Below the pieces are notes generated by a model. The model searched no databases. It was not told the DNA's origin and saw nothing but the letters and a program-made list of their open reading frames with translations. This document shows, piece after piece, positions 17,916-27,687 of a stretch of 64,000 nt of DNA (position 1 is the first letter of the stretch; the number at the start of each line of letters is the position of its first letter). The position numbers and the translations under genes are program-made. The DNA is taken from contig JOFO01000004.1 in the NCBI GenBank assembly GCA_000721275.1, positions 124,001-188,000 of the forward strand, written 5' to 3'. This DNA comes from Microtetraspora glauca (GTDB lineage Bacteria; Actinomycetota; Actinomycetes; Streptomycetales; Streptomycetaceae).

Positions 17916-18277
17916 TTACCCCGGGCCGGTCGGCACGTGCGGTGTCCTGACCTGGCCGCGGGTCCGAGCGGGTGGACCCGGAACAGGGCCGCGTCCTGGT
18001 CTTCCGCATCTCCGTCGGCGATCGCTTCTGTCGCGAGGGCCGCCACGACCGGTGCCGTGACGGAGCGACTTGAGGCAGGTTCGCTCGGCTGTGCCTCCGG
18101 ATGGCGACGTGCCACCGGGAGGGCTGCTCACGTACCCCCTCCCAGTGGCGCGGCCGGTGCGGTGCGCTTCTCCGGTGTGCTCGTGTGCGAGCCGATCCGG
18201 TCAGCTGAATGCCGGCCTTTTACCGATTTAGCTGATGGGGCATCAGGTCGGTTGTCGGGAGGCAGTGACTTTCTCGT

Positions 18278-18321
18278 CGGGCCGTCGTACAGGCGATCTG
18301 GCACGCCTGTACGACGGCCCG
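18278..18321. terminator. Perfect 18-bp inverted repeat, possible terminator
   Basis: Arms 18278-18295 and 18304-18321 are exact reverse complements around an 8-base loop (ATCTGGCA). They could form a very stable hairpin about 240 bases past the ABC permease stop. No T-run follows on either strand, so a Streptomyces-style terminator without U-tract or a recombination-site remnant are both possible. A smaller palindrome, CTGATG-GGG-CATCAG, lies at 18232-18246. The gap 17940-18559 otherwise holds no gene I can recognise. Confidence 0.45.
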
Positions 18322-18559
18322 CACTCGACGTGGTGCCGATCATCGGACCGCAGTGTCCTCGGAGTCGGTGCCTGTGCGTCGTGAGCGGATGGAGGGCCCG
18401 GACGAGTTGTCCAACGTGATGATCCTGGGTTCGGACGCCCTTGTACGGGGCGGGTCCGACGGCACGGAGGCGCACCTGCCGCCGCCTGTGGCAAAGGGTT
18501 CGGGCTGCTCGTCGTACGGGGCAGCCGCCCATGACCTGTGGCTTCAGGCCGGCGGGGGC

Positions 18560-21106
18560 TCAGTCCGTGACGCGGACCGCGCGGGCCGGGCGGATGGCGG
18601 CGGCACGGCGGGCCGGACCCCACGTGGCCAGGAGCGATGCGGCGAAGGTGGCGGCCGCGAGGACGCCGATGCTCGCCCATTCGACGGGGAACCCGCCTTC
18701 GAGGCCCTCGAAGGCGGCGCTGTTCCGGTACATCAGCCACGTGGTCAGCACGCCCAGCAGACTGCCGAGTACGATCCCCTCCACCGCGACGAAGGCGCTC
18801 TCCCAGAGGAAGGACCGCCGCACGGTCGCGGCCCGGAAGCCGAGGGCCCGCAGGATGCCGATGGTGCGTCGGCGTTCGCGGACCGCGCGGACCATGACGA
18901 CGCCGAGCCCGGTGATGCCCACGCCCAGCCCCAGCGCGAGGAAGCCCTGCATGAGCCGGAAGAAGGCCGTGCTGGAGTCGAACTGTCGGCGGATGTCCGT
19001 CTCGATGGGGGTGGCGACCAGGCTGGACGACAGCTGTTCGCCCTGCAGCCTGGTCGCGAGGACGTCGGGCGAGGTTCCGGGATCCGTCCGCACCAGCGCC
19101 GAGGAGTTCTGCGCCTGGGTGCCGAAGAGCTCGCGCGCCGCGCGCTCGTTCATCACCACGGGGTACGTGGTCGAGCCGGCCCCGGTGCCGGGGTAGAAGA
19201 CCCTGCCGTTGCTGAGGACGCCGGCGATGACCTTCTGCTCGGCGCGCCCGGTCCGCGGGTCGGTGACGACGAGGGTGTCGCCGGGGTCGTAGTAGTCGCC
19301 GGCCGGGCCGCCCGTGCTGCCGAAGAAGCCGTCGAGGACGACGTAGCGGGGATCGGCGGCGAGTGCCTGCCAGACCGCGGGATCGTCCGCGAGACCGGGC
19401 AGCCGTTCGCGGAAGGTGATGCCGGTGATCGCGCCGTCCGGCACCCCGACCGCCGCGACGTCCAGCGGCCGCGGATCGCGGTGGCCGGGATCGGTGGCCC
19501 GGCCGGTGGCGTTGAGCAGGGGGGCGACCCCGGAGATTCCGTGGGCCGAAGGGCTGTTCCGCAGCTCCTCGACCAGGTGGCCGCCCGCGACCAGGGTGGT
19601 GACGGCGTGTCGCGGCAGGACGAGCAGGAGCGCCGGGGCGGCGAAGGCGAGGGCGAGCGCCGGCAGGAGGTAGGTCGCGTCCGGCTGACTGCGTGCCAGG
19701 GCCGGGACGGCCGCGGCCGCGCACAGCACGGCCAGGCCGGTCGACAGGATCAGCCGCCCGCGGTGCGGTCCCCGGCCGAGCGGCGCGGGAAGGTCGCGGA
19801 CGGCGGCGATGATGTTGAACCTGCTGATGCGCACACTCGTCGCCAGGATCGCGGCGAAGGCGATGAGCAGCCCCATGGCGAGTCCGTTCAGGACACTCGT
19901 GGGAGTCACGTCGAAGGCGATGCGGATGCTGCTTCCGCCGACCGACCACCCCTGGAAGATCTCCGCGGCCACCACGGCGACGCCCCAGCCGACGGCGATC
20001 CCGATGCCGACACCCGGCAGCGCGGACATCAGCGCGTAGGCGGCCCCTTCGAGGGTGAAGGAACCCACGAGCCGCGAGCGCCTCATGCCGAGCGCCCGCA
20101 CCATGCCCATCTGTGCTTTCCGCTCCTCGCCGAGCATCACGAAGATGTTCACCAGGAGCAGGGCACCCGCGATGACGCTGAAGCTGCCGATCATCAGGAA
20201 CAGCGCGCCGAGCGAGTCCCCGGCCTGCCGCGCCTCCCGCAGCACCGTCTGCTTCGGCGTGTCGATCGTGGCCTGCCCGGCCAGCGGGCCCAAGGCGTCC
20301 CGGATGTCCGCCGTGACCCGAGAGGTCAGCGCGTCCCCGCCCTCCACTCCGCCCCGGTTCGACACGAAGGTGACCGACCGGGGTTCCGCCCCCGCGGCCC
20401 GGGCCGCGGCGTCCAGAGTCCCCGGCGCCAGGAACGCGTTGCGGTTCAGGCGCCCTCCGAGTCCCGCACCGGCCACACCCCGCTCCGACACCACGCGCTC
20501 CACCCGGTAGGTCCCGGGCGTCCCGAACAGGTACAGCGTGATCGAATCCCCGGAGCGCACGCTCAGCGACCGGGCCAACGGCTCGTTGAGCACGACCTGA
20601 CCGGGCCCCGGGGCCGGTCCGTCGAGACCTGAGTCGCCTCCCGCCGCGCCGAAGCGCGCCGCGTCGGCGAAGTCCACCTGCCAGGCGAGCACGCGCGGTT
20701 CGGGGACGGTGCCGCCGCCGTCGGTGCCGAGCGCGGACGCCTGGGCGGTCCTGGCGTTCAGCACCCCGTCCACGTCGGGATCACCGGCCAGGGCTTCCAG
20801 CCGCTCGCCGGCGGCGCGTCCGGCCGGGCCGGGCGGCGCGACGACCCGCTCGTCCACCGGCCCCAGGGTCCGGTACGCCTCCTGTCGCACGGAGAAGTCC
20901 AAGGTGTCGCCAACGACCAGAGCCCCGATCACGATGGCCGTGCCGAGCATCGATCCGCCGATCACCAGAGCGGCCTCGGTACGTCGCCGGGCTACCTGCC
21001 GGAAGGCCAGCCGGCGCGACACCGGCTGGCGGACGGCGATCAGGGCGAGGGCCGCGAGGGCGAGCGTCAGCGCGACGAGCAGGGGGAGCAGGAGGTTCGG
21101 GTACAT
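18560..21106 (-). CDS. ABC transporter permease, FtsX-type, large
   Basis: 848 aa. Two FtsX/MacB-like permease units: one N-terminal TM helix followed by a large extracytoplasmic region (about 50-300), three TM helices near 300-450 (FLMIGSFSVIAGALLLVNIFVMLGEERKAQMGMVRALGMRRS), then TM helices near 480-530, a second extracytoplasmic domain and three last TMs (ending RAVRERRRTIGILRALGFRA and ATWGPARRAAAIRPARAVRVTD). These permeases move lipids, peptides or lipoproteins outward using mechanical force from the ATPase. It starts 2 bases after the ATPase stop. Substrate unknown. Confidence 0.88.
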   Translation of the reverse strand: MYPNLLLPLLVALTLALAALALIAVRQPVSRRLAFRQVARRRTEAALVIGGSMLGTAIVIGALVVGDTLDFSVRQEAYRTLGPVDERVVAPPGPAGRAAGERLEALAGDPDVDGVLNARTAQASALGTDGGGTVPEPRVLAWQVDFADAARFGAAGGDSGLDGPAPGPGQVVLNEPLARSLSVRSGDSITLYLFGTPGTYRVERVVSERGVAGAGLGGRLNRNAFLAPGTLDAAARAAGAEPRSVTFVSNRGGVEGGDALTSRVTADIRDALGPLAGQATIDTPKQTVLREARQAGDSLGALFLMIGSFSVIAGALLLVNIFVMLGEERKAQMGMVRALGMRRSRLVGSFTLEGAAYALMSALPGVGIGIAVGWGVAVVAAEIFQGWSVGGSSIRIAFDVTPTSVLNGLAMGLLIAFAAILATSVRISRFNIIAAVRDLPAPLGRGPHRGRLILSTGLAVLCAAAAVPALARSQPDATYLLPALALAFAAPALLLVLPRHAVTTLVAGGHLVEELRNSPSAHGISGVAPLLNATGRATDPGHRDPRPLDVAAVGVPDGAITGITFRERLPGLADDPAVWQALAADPRYVVLDGFFGSTGGPAGDYYDPGDTLVVTDPRTGRAEQKVIAGVLSNGRVFYPGTGAGSTTYPVVMNERAARELFGTQAQNSSALVRTDPGTSPDVLATRLQGEQLSSSLVATPIETDIRRQFDSSTAFFRLMQGFLALGLGVGITGLGVVMVRAVRERRRTIGILRALGFRAATVRRSFLWESAFVAVEGIVLGSLLGVLTTWLMYRNSAAFEGLEGGFPVEWASIGVLAAATFAASLLATWGPARRAAAIRPARAVRVTD

Positions 21107-21108
21107 GA

Positions 21109-21840
<732 letters not shown>

Positions 21841-21890
21841 ACGAACTTCCGGAGGCGACCCGCCGCGACGGCCGTCCGGGCCCGTCCGAG

Positions 21891-21904
21891 GGACCGACCG
21901 GCCC
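21891..21904. promoter_or_regulatory. Putative OsdR/DevR box (GGACCGACCGGCCC)
   Basis: Sits between the divergent ABC operon (50 bases) and the SHOCT protein gene (101 bases). The same 14-mer occurs at 44666. Confidence 0.6.
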
Positions 21905-22005
21905 TGTGCCCTCCGTGCCGGCCGGCGCACCGTGAGGAAAGGAGGCCGGAACGCTCGCGTACGCGTTCGGCGGGGACCGGCCCGACCTCGGGAGCGTGAG
22001 TGACG

Positions 22006-22263
22006 ATGATGTTCTGGTACGGCGACGGCATGAACGGATGGGGCTGGTTCGCCATGTCGGCGGGGATGATCCTCTTCTGGGGCCTTCTGATCACCGCGGT
22101 CGTGTTGATCTTCCGCGCGCTGGACCGATCCGCTGAACGGCCCGCGCGTCAGGACGGCTCCACGGGGCCGGAGCGGATCCTCGGCGAGCGGCTGGCCCGC
22201 GGTGAGATCGACGAGGAGGAGTACCGAAGGCGGCTGAGCGCCCTACGGGGCGGCGCGTCGTAG
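22006..22263 (+). CDS. Small membrane protein with SHOCT domain
   Basis: 85 aa. A short aromatic/Gly N-terminus and one TM helix (about 13-37) are followed by a C-terminal SHOCT helix pair (ILGERLARGEIDEEEYRRRLSAL). SHOCT modules are short oligomerisation motifs. ATG 22006 is taken; a GTG two codons earlier is equally possible. Shares a divergent gap and box with the ABC transporter. Confidence 0.78.
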   Translation: MMFWYGDGMNGWGWFAMSAGMILFWGLLITAVVLIFRALDRSAERPARQDGSTGPERILGERLARGEIDEEEYRRRLSALRGGAS

Positions 22264-22577
22264 ACCGTGCCGCGGGAGCGCCCAGGGGAGGGGATCCGTG
22301 CGCCCGGTCACTCTGGGAGCATGGCCCGTCGGCACACGCAACGGCAGGGCGCGGCTGATCGCGTGGGTGGGGAGAGACGCCGCCCCCGGGGCAGGTGTTC
22401 CGCGCCTTCCGCTTCCCGGCCGACGGGAGTCGTCCCAGTCACTTGCCCCGAGTGTGCCGAGACCGTGTCTCGGTGTCCAGATGACGAGGTCGCGGCGGTA
22501 CGGTTCCGTATCGCCGCGCGGATGAAGGCCGAAGCCGTCCCGCGTCCGTCCGGCCCTGGGACCGCGGCCCCACGGGA
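22264..22577. other. Intergenic gap with no recognised gene
   Basis: 314 bases between the SHOCT gene and the convergent USP stop. Short open frames exist on both strands, but none has a domain I recognise or a ribosome site that convinces. No consensus island box was seen. Confidence 0.4.
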
Positions 22578-23429
22578 TCAGTCGTGGGGCACGAGGGCGA
22601 CGGGTGCCCGACTGTGGTGCAGCACGGCATGGGCGACACTGCCGATGTGCGTCCCCATCGCCGAACGACGGGTGCGCCGCCCCACGACCACCAGGCCGGT
22701 GCCGGAGGCGGCGCGCACCAGTTCGAGGCCGGCCGATCCGACCACCACGGAGGCCGTGGTGGTCACGGCGGGGTACTCGGCGCGCCAGGGTTCCAGCATG
22801 TCCTTCAGCGCGTGCTCGATCTCCGGTCGCACCGTGAACCGCACGTCCGGCACCATCGCCGGCCCCCAGGCGTAGGGCGGGAGCTGCTGGGCGTAGACGA
22901 CGCGTACCTCGGCGTGCCGGCGAGCAGCCTCCTCGAACGAGAACGCCAGGACGGCGTCCGCGGGCTGTCGCGCGTCGATCCCGACCAGGACGGAGTTCTC
23001 CGGACGAGCGCCGCCGTCCGCGCGCACGAGGACGACCGGCCGTTCGACGGCACCGGCCACGGCCAGGCCGACCGAGCCGACCAGGTAACCGGCCACACCG
23101 CCCAGCGCACGTGAACCCAGGACCAGGAGGTCGCCCGTCTCCGCCGCGGCGACCAGGGCCTGGACGGGGCCGTCGGCCGCGACCCGGGCCGTCACGGACA
23201 GCCCCGGATGCCGCTCACGCAGTCCCGCGGCGGTTCGCGTCAGCAGCTCCTCTGCCCACGGCTCCTCCGATTCCCGCGCCGCCACGGGCGAGGCGGGGTC
23301 CGGCCAGGGTTGCCGTGCGTGCAGCAGGTGAACGCCCGCGCTGCGGAGGACGGCTTCGTCCGCGGCCCACCGGGCGGCGGTCTCCGCCTCCTCCGAGCCG
23401 TCCACCCCGACCACGATGCTGCCGGTCAT
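22578..23429 (-). CDS. Universal stress protein, tandem USP domains
   Basis: 283 aa. Domain 1 reads IVVGVDGSEEAETAARWAADEAVL with GSRALGGVAGYLVGS. Domain 2 (from NSVLVGIDARQPADAVLAFSFEEAARR) ends with GRRTRRSAMGTHIGS. ATG 23429 follows AGGAGGTGGACGGTC and overlaps the stop of the upstream CBS-BON gene (ATGA), so it is third in a CBS-CBS-USP operon read from 24873. ARQP occurs twice in this protein (near residues 42 and 143); a decayed paralogue at 30600-30780 has lost exactly what lies between the two. Confidence 0.9.
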   Translation of the reverse strand: MTGSIVVGVDGSEEAETAARWAADEAVLRSAGVHLLHARQPWPDPASPVAARESEEPWAEELLTRTAAGLRERHPGLSVTARVAADGPVQALVAAAETGDLLVLGSRALGGVAGYLVGSVGLAVAGAVERPVVLVRADGGARPENSVLVGIDARQPADAVLAFSFEEAARRHAEVRVVYAQQLPPYAWGPAMVPDVRFTVRPEIEHALKDMLEPWRAEYPAVTTTASVVVGSAGLELVRAASGTGLVVVGRRTRRSAMGTHIGSVAHAVLHHSRAPVALVPHD

Positions 23430-24112
23430 GACCGTCCACCTCCTGATGGCGTCGTGATGTCGCCGTTTCCCTCGGAGAGTCGGGTGAGCGAGACCGAGAC
23501 CACACCGTCCACCGTCGTGCACATGCGCTCGATCACGGGGAGCAGGCCCCGGTACGGCACGGTGCCGCAGAGCTCCACCCGGCCTTCCTTCACCTCCACG
23601 GTCACGGTGCCCGGCGCGAGGCCGAGCGTGCCGCCGAGGACGTCCTCGGCGATCTCGCGGCGGATGCCGTCGTCGTCGCGGAGGAAGACGCCCAGCAGGT
23701 CCCGGCGGCTCACGACGCCGACGAGCCGGTCCCGGTCGTCGACGACGACCAGGCGCTTGACGCCCTGTACTTCCATGAGACGCGCGGCCTCCACGACCGT
23801 CCAGTCGGGGCGGGCGCACACCGCGGGGGCGGACATCAGCTCCTCCGCGCGCGTCCCCTCAGCCTTCGCCCGCTCCCACGCCTCCAGTCCCGGCACGGCG
23901 GGAACGTCTCCGGCGGCGGTCCGATCGACCGTCTTGCGCAGGAGGTCGCCCTCCGAGACGACGCCGATCACGCGGTCCGCTTCGTCCACGACCGGCACGG
24001 CGGTGACGCGGTGGTGCGTCAGCACCCGCACGATCTCCTTGAACGGCGCGTCGCCGTGGACGCTCACCACTTCGCGGGTCATCAGCTCTTCGATCCTGCG
24101 GTGTCGCATCAT
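23426..24112 (-). CDS. CBS-BON domain protein
   Basis: 228 aa. CBS1 about 7-60 (MTREVVSVHGDAPFKEIVRVL ... GVVSEGDLL), CBS2 about 92-150 (LMSAPAVCARPDWTVVEAARLMEVQGVKRLVVVDD), BON about 155-215 (VTVEVKEGRVELCGTVPYRG). The linker between CBS motifs is longer than in 12656 or 56519. Overlaps both neighbours in the operon (ATGATG with the upstream stop, ATGA with the USP start), so translation is coupled. Closest in layout to the protein at 24109. Confidence 0.9.
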   Translation of the reverse strand: MMRHRRIEELMTREVVSVHGDAPFKEIVRVLTHHRVTAVPVVDEADRVIGVVSEGDLLRKTVDRTAAGDVPAVPGLEAWERAKAEGTRAEELMSAPAVCARPDWTVVEAARLMEVQGVKRLVVVDDRDRLVGVVSRRDLLGVFLRDDDGIRREIAEDVLGGTLGLAPGTVTVEVKEGRVELCGTVPYRGLLPVIERMCTTVDGVVSVSLTRLSEGNGDITTPSGGGRS

Positions 24113-24873
24113 CCGGTCCTTCCGTGTACAGGCGTCTCCGCCTCGGCCGTCGGGCGATCGGCCGGTCCGCCGTCACGGGAACCGGCGGGCGGAGTTCGAC
24201 GCGGCTGCTCCACGTCGAGCGCCAGGTTGTCGTAGGCGTAGTCGATCGATTCGTGCAGGGCGACGACTCCGTCGACGGAGCGGCACAACCGGGCGATCAC
24301 GGGTATGTCGGCGCGTTCGTCGACGTGACCGGTCAGCGTGACGACCCCGTCGTCGACCGTGGCGCGGAGCGTGCCCGGGGCGAGTCGTAGGGTGCCGGCC
24401 AGGACGTCGTGCTCGATCTCGGCCCGAATGGCGGCGTCACCACGGAGGAACGGCCGCAGCAGATCGGTGCGGCTGATGATCCCGGCCAGCCGGCCGGTGT
24501 CGTCGAGCACGGGGAGCCGCTTCACGCCTTCGCGGTGCATCGTCCTGGCAGTCTCGACGAGGTTCCAGCCGGGCCGTGCCGAGACGGCCGGCGAGGTCAT
24601 CAGCTCGGCCGCCGTCTCCGCTCCGGGAACACCCCGTTCCCGGGACAGCAGCCGGACGCCCGCCCAGCGTCCCTGCAGAGAGGGCAGTTCGGAGGTGTCC
24701 CGCAGCAGATCGGCCTCGGAGACCACCCCCAGGACACGCAGGTCCTCGTCGACGACCGGCACCGCAGAGATGCCGTGTTCCACGAGGAGGCGCGCGACCT
24801 CCTTGAACGGAGTGGAGGGGGAGACGGTGACCACGCGGTGCGTCATCATCTCGAGGACGGTGCGGTGCCGCAT
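24109..24873 (-). CDS. CBS-BON domain protein, first in operon
   Basis: 254 aa. CBS1 about 7-60 (MMTHRVVTVSPSTPFKEVARLLVEHGISAVPVVDE), CBS2 about 92-150 (LMTSPAVSARPGWNLVETARTMHREGVKRLPVLDD), BON about 157-215 (LRATVDDGVVTLTGHV), then a Pro/charged tail of about 35 residues that paralogues lack. ATG 24873 follows AGGAGGGACGTC. Promoter region 24908-25002 is duplicated at 30798-30892. Expected role is adenylate sensing; partner unknown. Confidence 0.9.
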   Translation of the reverse strand: MRHRTVLEMMTHRVVTVSPSTPFKEVARLLVEHGISAVPVVDEDLRVLGVVSEADLLRDTSELPSLQGRWAGVRLLSRERGVPGAETAAELMTSPAVSARPGWNLVETARTMHREGVKRLPVLDDTGRLAGIISRTDLLRPFLRGDAAIRAEIEHDVLAGTLRLAPGTLRATVDDGVVTLTGHVDERADIPVIARLCRSVDGVVALHESIDYAYDNLALDVEQPRRTPPAGSRDGGPADRPTAEAETPVHGRTG

Positions 24874-24907
24874 GACGTCCCTCCTTCGCAGGGTCGATGT
24901 CCCCGTC

Positions 24908-25002
24908 GGTCCCACCCTGCGGTACCCGGCGCATGCGTCAGGAGTGCCGAACGGGACCTTCCCGGGGCCATTGGCCCTATGGGCTGTGACCGATGTGCTC
25001 GC
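24908..25002. repeat. Duplicated promoter segment, copy A
   Basis: About 95 bases clearly similar by eye to 30798-30892: GGTCCCACCCTG at one end, GTCAGG-GTGCCGAACGGG in the middle, TTGGCCC-TATGG-CTG and GTGTGCTCGC-like sequence at the other end, with a few substitutions and two one-base indels. It contains a deviant box, GGGGCCATTGGCCC (24964-24977), 90 bases from the CBS-BON start at 24873. It probably holds the promoter of the CBS-CBS-USP operon. Confidence 0.65.
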
Positions 25003-25121
25003 GGGGTCCCGACTCTGGCCCTCGGAAGCCGACGTCTTTCCGGTGCGCCGGGTGGCGCTGTTTCTGTGCGGGTTCCGTGGCCGCGTGCGCCTTCTGGCCT
25101 GGGGCCGGGCATCGGCAGAGA

Positions 25122-26390
25122 TCAGGGCTCGGTGCGGTCGGTGATCCAGCGGGCGGCGAGGAGGCCGGAGGCGGCGGTGAGGACGGCGGCGGCCACGACG
25201 GTGGCGTTCAGGCCGAGGGTGTCGGCAAGGACGCCAGCGACGAGGGCGCCGGCGGCGTAGCCGATGTCCCGCCAGAAGCGGTAGGTGCCGAGGGCGTTGG
25301 CGCGCCAGGCGGGATGGGCGTGGTCGGACACGGAGGCGATGAGGGCGGGATAGACCAAGGCCGTGCCGAGGCCGAGGGCCACGGCGGACAGGACACCGGC
25401 GAGCAGGGGAGCGTCGAGGAGGGCGAGGGCGAGGAGGAAGCCGGCCGCTTGGACGAGCATGCCGGTGACGACGAGGGGTTTGCGGCCGACGCGGTCGGCG
25501 AGGTGGCCGGCGGGGATCTGGCCGATGCCCCACAGGACGGGATAGAGGCCCTTGATGAGGCCGACGGCGGCGAGTCCGAGGCCGTGGTCGGTGAACAGCA
25601 GGGGGAAGACGCCCCAGGTCAGACCGTCGTTGAGGTTGTTGACGAGGCCGGCCTGACTGGCGCCGCGCAGGGAGCGGTCACGCCAGGAGGTGCGGACGAA
25701 GACGGCCTTCAGTCCGGTCTTCTCGCCCGTGGGCAGGGGCTCGGCGTGCCGGGCCAGTTCGAGGGCCACGTGTGCGGCGGTGTCCCGTACGACGAGGGAC
25801 AGGGCCAGCCCGGTGGCGACGAAGACGACGCCGAGGAGTTCGGGAACGGGGCGCAGGCCGTGGCCGGTGGCGAGGTAGCCGGTGAGCAGTGCGGTGACGC
25901 CGACGGCGGTGTACCCGGCGGCCTCGTTGAGACCGGTCGCCAGTCCGCGGCGGGAGGGGCCGACGAGGTCGATCTTCATGTTGACGGTCATGGACCAGGT
26001 CAGGCCCTGGTTGAGGCCGAGCAGGACGTTGGCGGCGACGATCCAGCCCCAGGACGGCGCGTAGGCCAGGACGAAGGGGACGGGGACGCCGATCAGCCAG
26101 CCGATGAGGAGGAGCTGCCTGCGACGGAAACGGGCGGTCAGTGCCCCGGCGGCGAGGTTGGTCAGGGCCTTGGAGAGGCCGAAGGCGATGATGAACGCGA
26201 AGACCGCCAGGTCGCTGGTCAGGCCGAAGACATCGGTGCCGATGAGCGGCACGGTGGTGCGTTCCAGGCCCACGAGACCACCGACGGCGACGTTGACGAC
26301 GACGAGAAGCGCGAACTGGAGCCGGTTCTCCCGCAGCCCGAGCCGCACGGCGTGCTCGGCGGGCCGCTTCGTCGTGAGGGTGGTGGTCAT
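25122..26390 (-). CDS. MFS transporter
   Basis: 422 aa with about 12 TM helices. MFS marks include the loop-2-like ALTARFRRRQLL after TM3 and GHLADRVGRKPLVVTG after TM8, the more canonical copy. First helices start near residue 25. Last gene of the sulfur block (44 bases after the TauE stop), so it may export or import a sulfur compound or other solute; the substrate cannot be read. ATG 26390 follows AAGGACGCGCGC. Confidence 0.82.
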   Translation of the reverse strand: MTTTLTTKRPAEHAVRLGLRENRLQFALLVVVNVAVGGLVGLERTTVPLIGTDVFGLTSDLAVFAFIIAFGLSKALTNLAAGALTARFRRRQLLLIGWLIGVPVPFVLAYAPSWGWIVAANVLLGLNQGLTWSMTVNMKIDLVGPSRRGLATGLNEAAGYTAVGVTALLTGYLATGHGLRPVPELLGVVFVATGLALSLVVRDTAAHVALELARHAEPLPTGEKTGLKAVFVRTSWRDRSLRGASQAGLVNNLNDGLTWGVFPLLFTDHGLGLAAVGLIKGLYPVLWGIGQIPAGHLADRVGRKPLVVTGMLVQAAGFLLALALLDAPLLAGVLSAVALGLGTALVYPALIASVSDHAHPAWRANALGTYRFWRDIGYAAGALVAGVLADTLGLNATVVAAAVLTAASGLLAARWITDRTEP

Positions 26391-26434
26391 GCGCGCGTCC
26401 TTGCGGAGGAGAGGGAAAGGGGCCGACGCGAGGG

Positions 26435-27178
26435 TCAGACGAACGCGTCGACGAGCATGAAGGCCGCGACCGCGAGCAGCACATAGGCGAAGACGCGTTG
26501 CAGGGCGTCGCCGGTGAGCCGACGCGCATGCCGCTTGCCGTCCCAGGCGCCGAGGATCGCGGCCGCGGTGAAGGGCGCGATGACCGTCCAGTCCAGGTGC
26601 GTTCCGGCGCCGGCCCGGGCACCGAGGGCGGCGAGCGAGTTGACGGTGATGACCAGCAGGCTGGTGCCGACGGCCCGGCGCATCGGGAGGTTCAGCACCC
26701 GTACCAGGGCCGGTACGGCGAGGAAACCACCGCCCACGCCCAGCAGTCCGGTCACCGCGCCGAGTCCGGCGCCGGCGGCGCCGGCCTTAGCGGGACGCAC
26801 CTCGCCCACGGCCGGGGTGCGTGCGGGGCGCAGCATGCGCAGGGCGGCGAGCCCCGCGACGGCCGCGAAGGCGACGGTCAGTCCCGCCTGGGGCAGACGG
26901 CCGGCGGCCATCCCGGCGAACATGGCGGGGACGATGCCCGCCGCCGCGAACAGCAGGCCGGTCCGCCAGGCCACGTTGCCCTCCCGGGCGTGCCCGGACA
27001 GCGCGGTGATCGACGTCAGGGTGACGATGATCAGACTGGTGGTGATCGCGTCCGCCGGGGGCAGGCCGATCAGGTAGGTCAGGGCGGGGACCGCCAGGAC
27101 GCTGCCGCCACCGCCGAGTCCGCCGAGCGCCAGGCCGACGACGGCTCCGGCCGCGAGTGCGAGGATCACGGGGGTCAT
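26435..27178 (-). CDS. TauE/SafE-type sulfite (organosulfur) exporter
   Basis: 247 aa with about eight TM helices and two TauE/SafE repeats (GLALGGLGGGGSVLAVPALTYLIGLPP and AVTGLLGVGGGFLAVPALVRVLNLP: the Gly-rich GGG-x-VPAL motif appears in both halves). The family moves sulfite, thiosulfate or sulfonates. It overlaps the upstream rhodanese stop (ATGA at 27175-27178). In cst-type operons of other bacteria a TauE protein exports the sulfite/thiosulfate product; same inference here. Confidence 0.88.
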   Translation of the reverse strand: MTPVILALAAGAVVGLALGGLGGGGSVLAVPALTYLIGLPPADAITTSLIIVTLTSITALSGHAREGNVAWRTGLLFAAAGIVPAMFAGMAAGRLPQAGLTVAFAAVAGLAALRMLRPARTPAVGEVRPAKAGAAGAGLGAVTGLLGVGGGFLAVPALVRVLNLPMRRAVGTSLLVITVNSLAALGARAGAGTHLDWTVIAPFTAAAILGAWDGKRHARRLTGDALQRVFAYVLLAVAAFMLVDAFV

Positions 27179-27540
27179 GCCACCGAACCGTCGTCACCGT
27201 GGCCGTCGACGACAGGGTGTCCGGCGGCAGCCCATTCCTGCATGCCGCCCTTCACGTCCACCGCGTCCGCGCCGCGGGCGCGGAGCAGCTCGACGGCTTT
27301 CCGCGAGCGGTTCCCGCTGCGGCACATCACCACCAGCGGCCGCCCCTGGGCGGCCTGCGGCAGGGGCGCTCCCGCGACCAGGCCGGACAGCGGGGCGTGC
27401 ACGGCGCCGGGCGCGTGCCCGGCGTCCCACTCGCCCCGCTCGCGTATGTCCAGCAGGACGGCAGAGGCGCGGGTGCCCCGGGTGCGCCGGTGGGCCTCTT
27501 CGACGGTGACGCGTGTGCGGTCTCGGGAGAACAGGGACAT
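27175..27540 (-). CDS. Single-domain rhodanese
   Basis: 121 aa. Rhodanese domain with LLDIRERGEWDAGHAPGAVHAPL and active loop VVMCRSGNRSRKA (Cys73 nucleophile), complete. It would carry sulfane sulfur as a persulfide. Start 27540 (MSLFSRDRTR) follows GAGGTCCTGTG. Coupled to TauE downstream, 147 bases after the next rhodanese. Confidence 0.88.
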   Translation of the reverse strand: MSLFSRDRTRVTVEEAHRRTRGTRASAVLLDIRERGEWDAGHAPGAVHAPLSGLVAGAPLPQAAQGRPLVVMCRSGNRSRKAVELLRARGADAVDVKGGMQEWAAAGHPVVDGHGDDGSVA

Positions 27541-27687
27541 CACAGGACCTCGTGAAAGTAGTCGTGCGGGGGGTGGGGCGGCCGTCGGTCGCCCGGGGCC
27601 GGGGCGCCCGGACATGCGGAACCTTTCCGCCGGCCGGGCGCCCGGTGGACGCCGGTCAGGGCGTGGGGACGGCGGGGGAGAGAGCGG

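Noticed and set aside
18330..18550. Possible transposase fragment on the minus strand
   Set aside because: Frame is open but no transposase motif or terminal repeats could be read.
18353..20632. 760-codon frame opposite the ABC permease
   Set aside because: Charged, repetitive shadow of the permease gene; no ribosome site and no recognisable fold.
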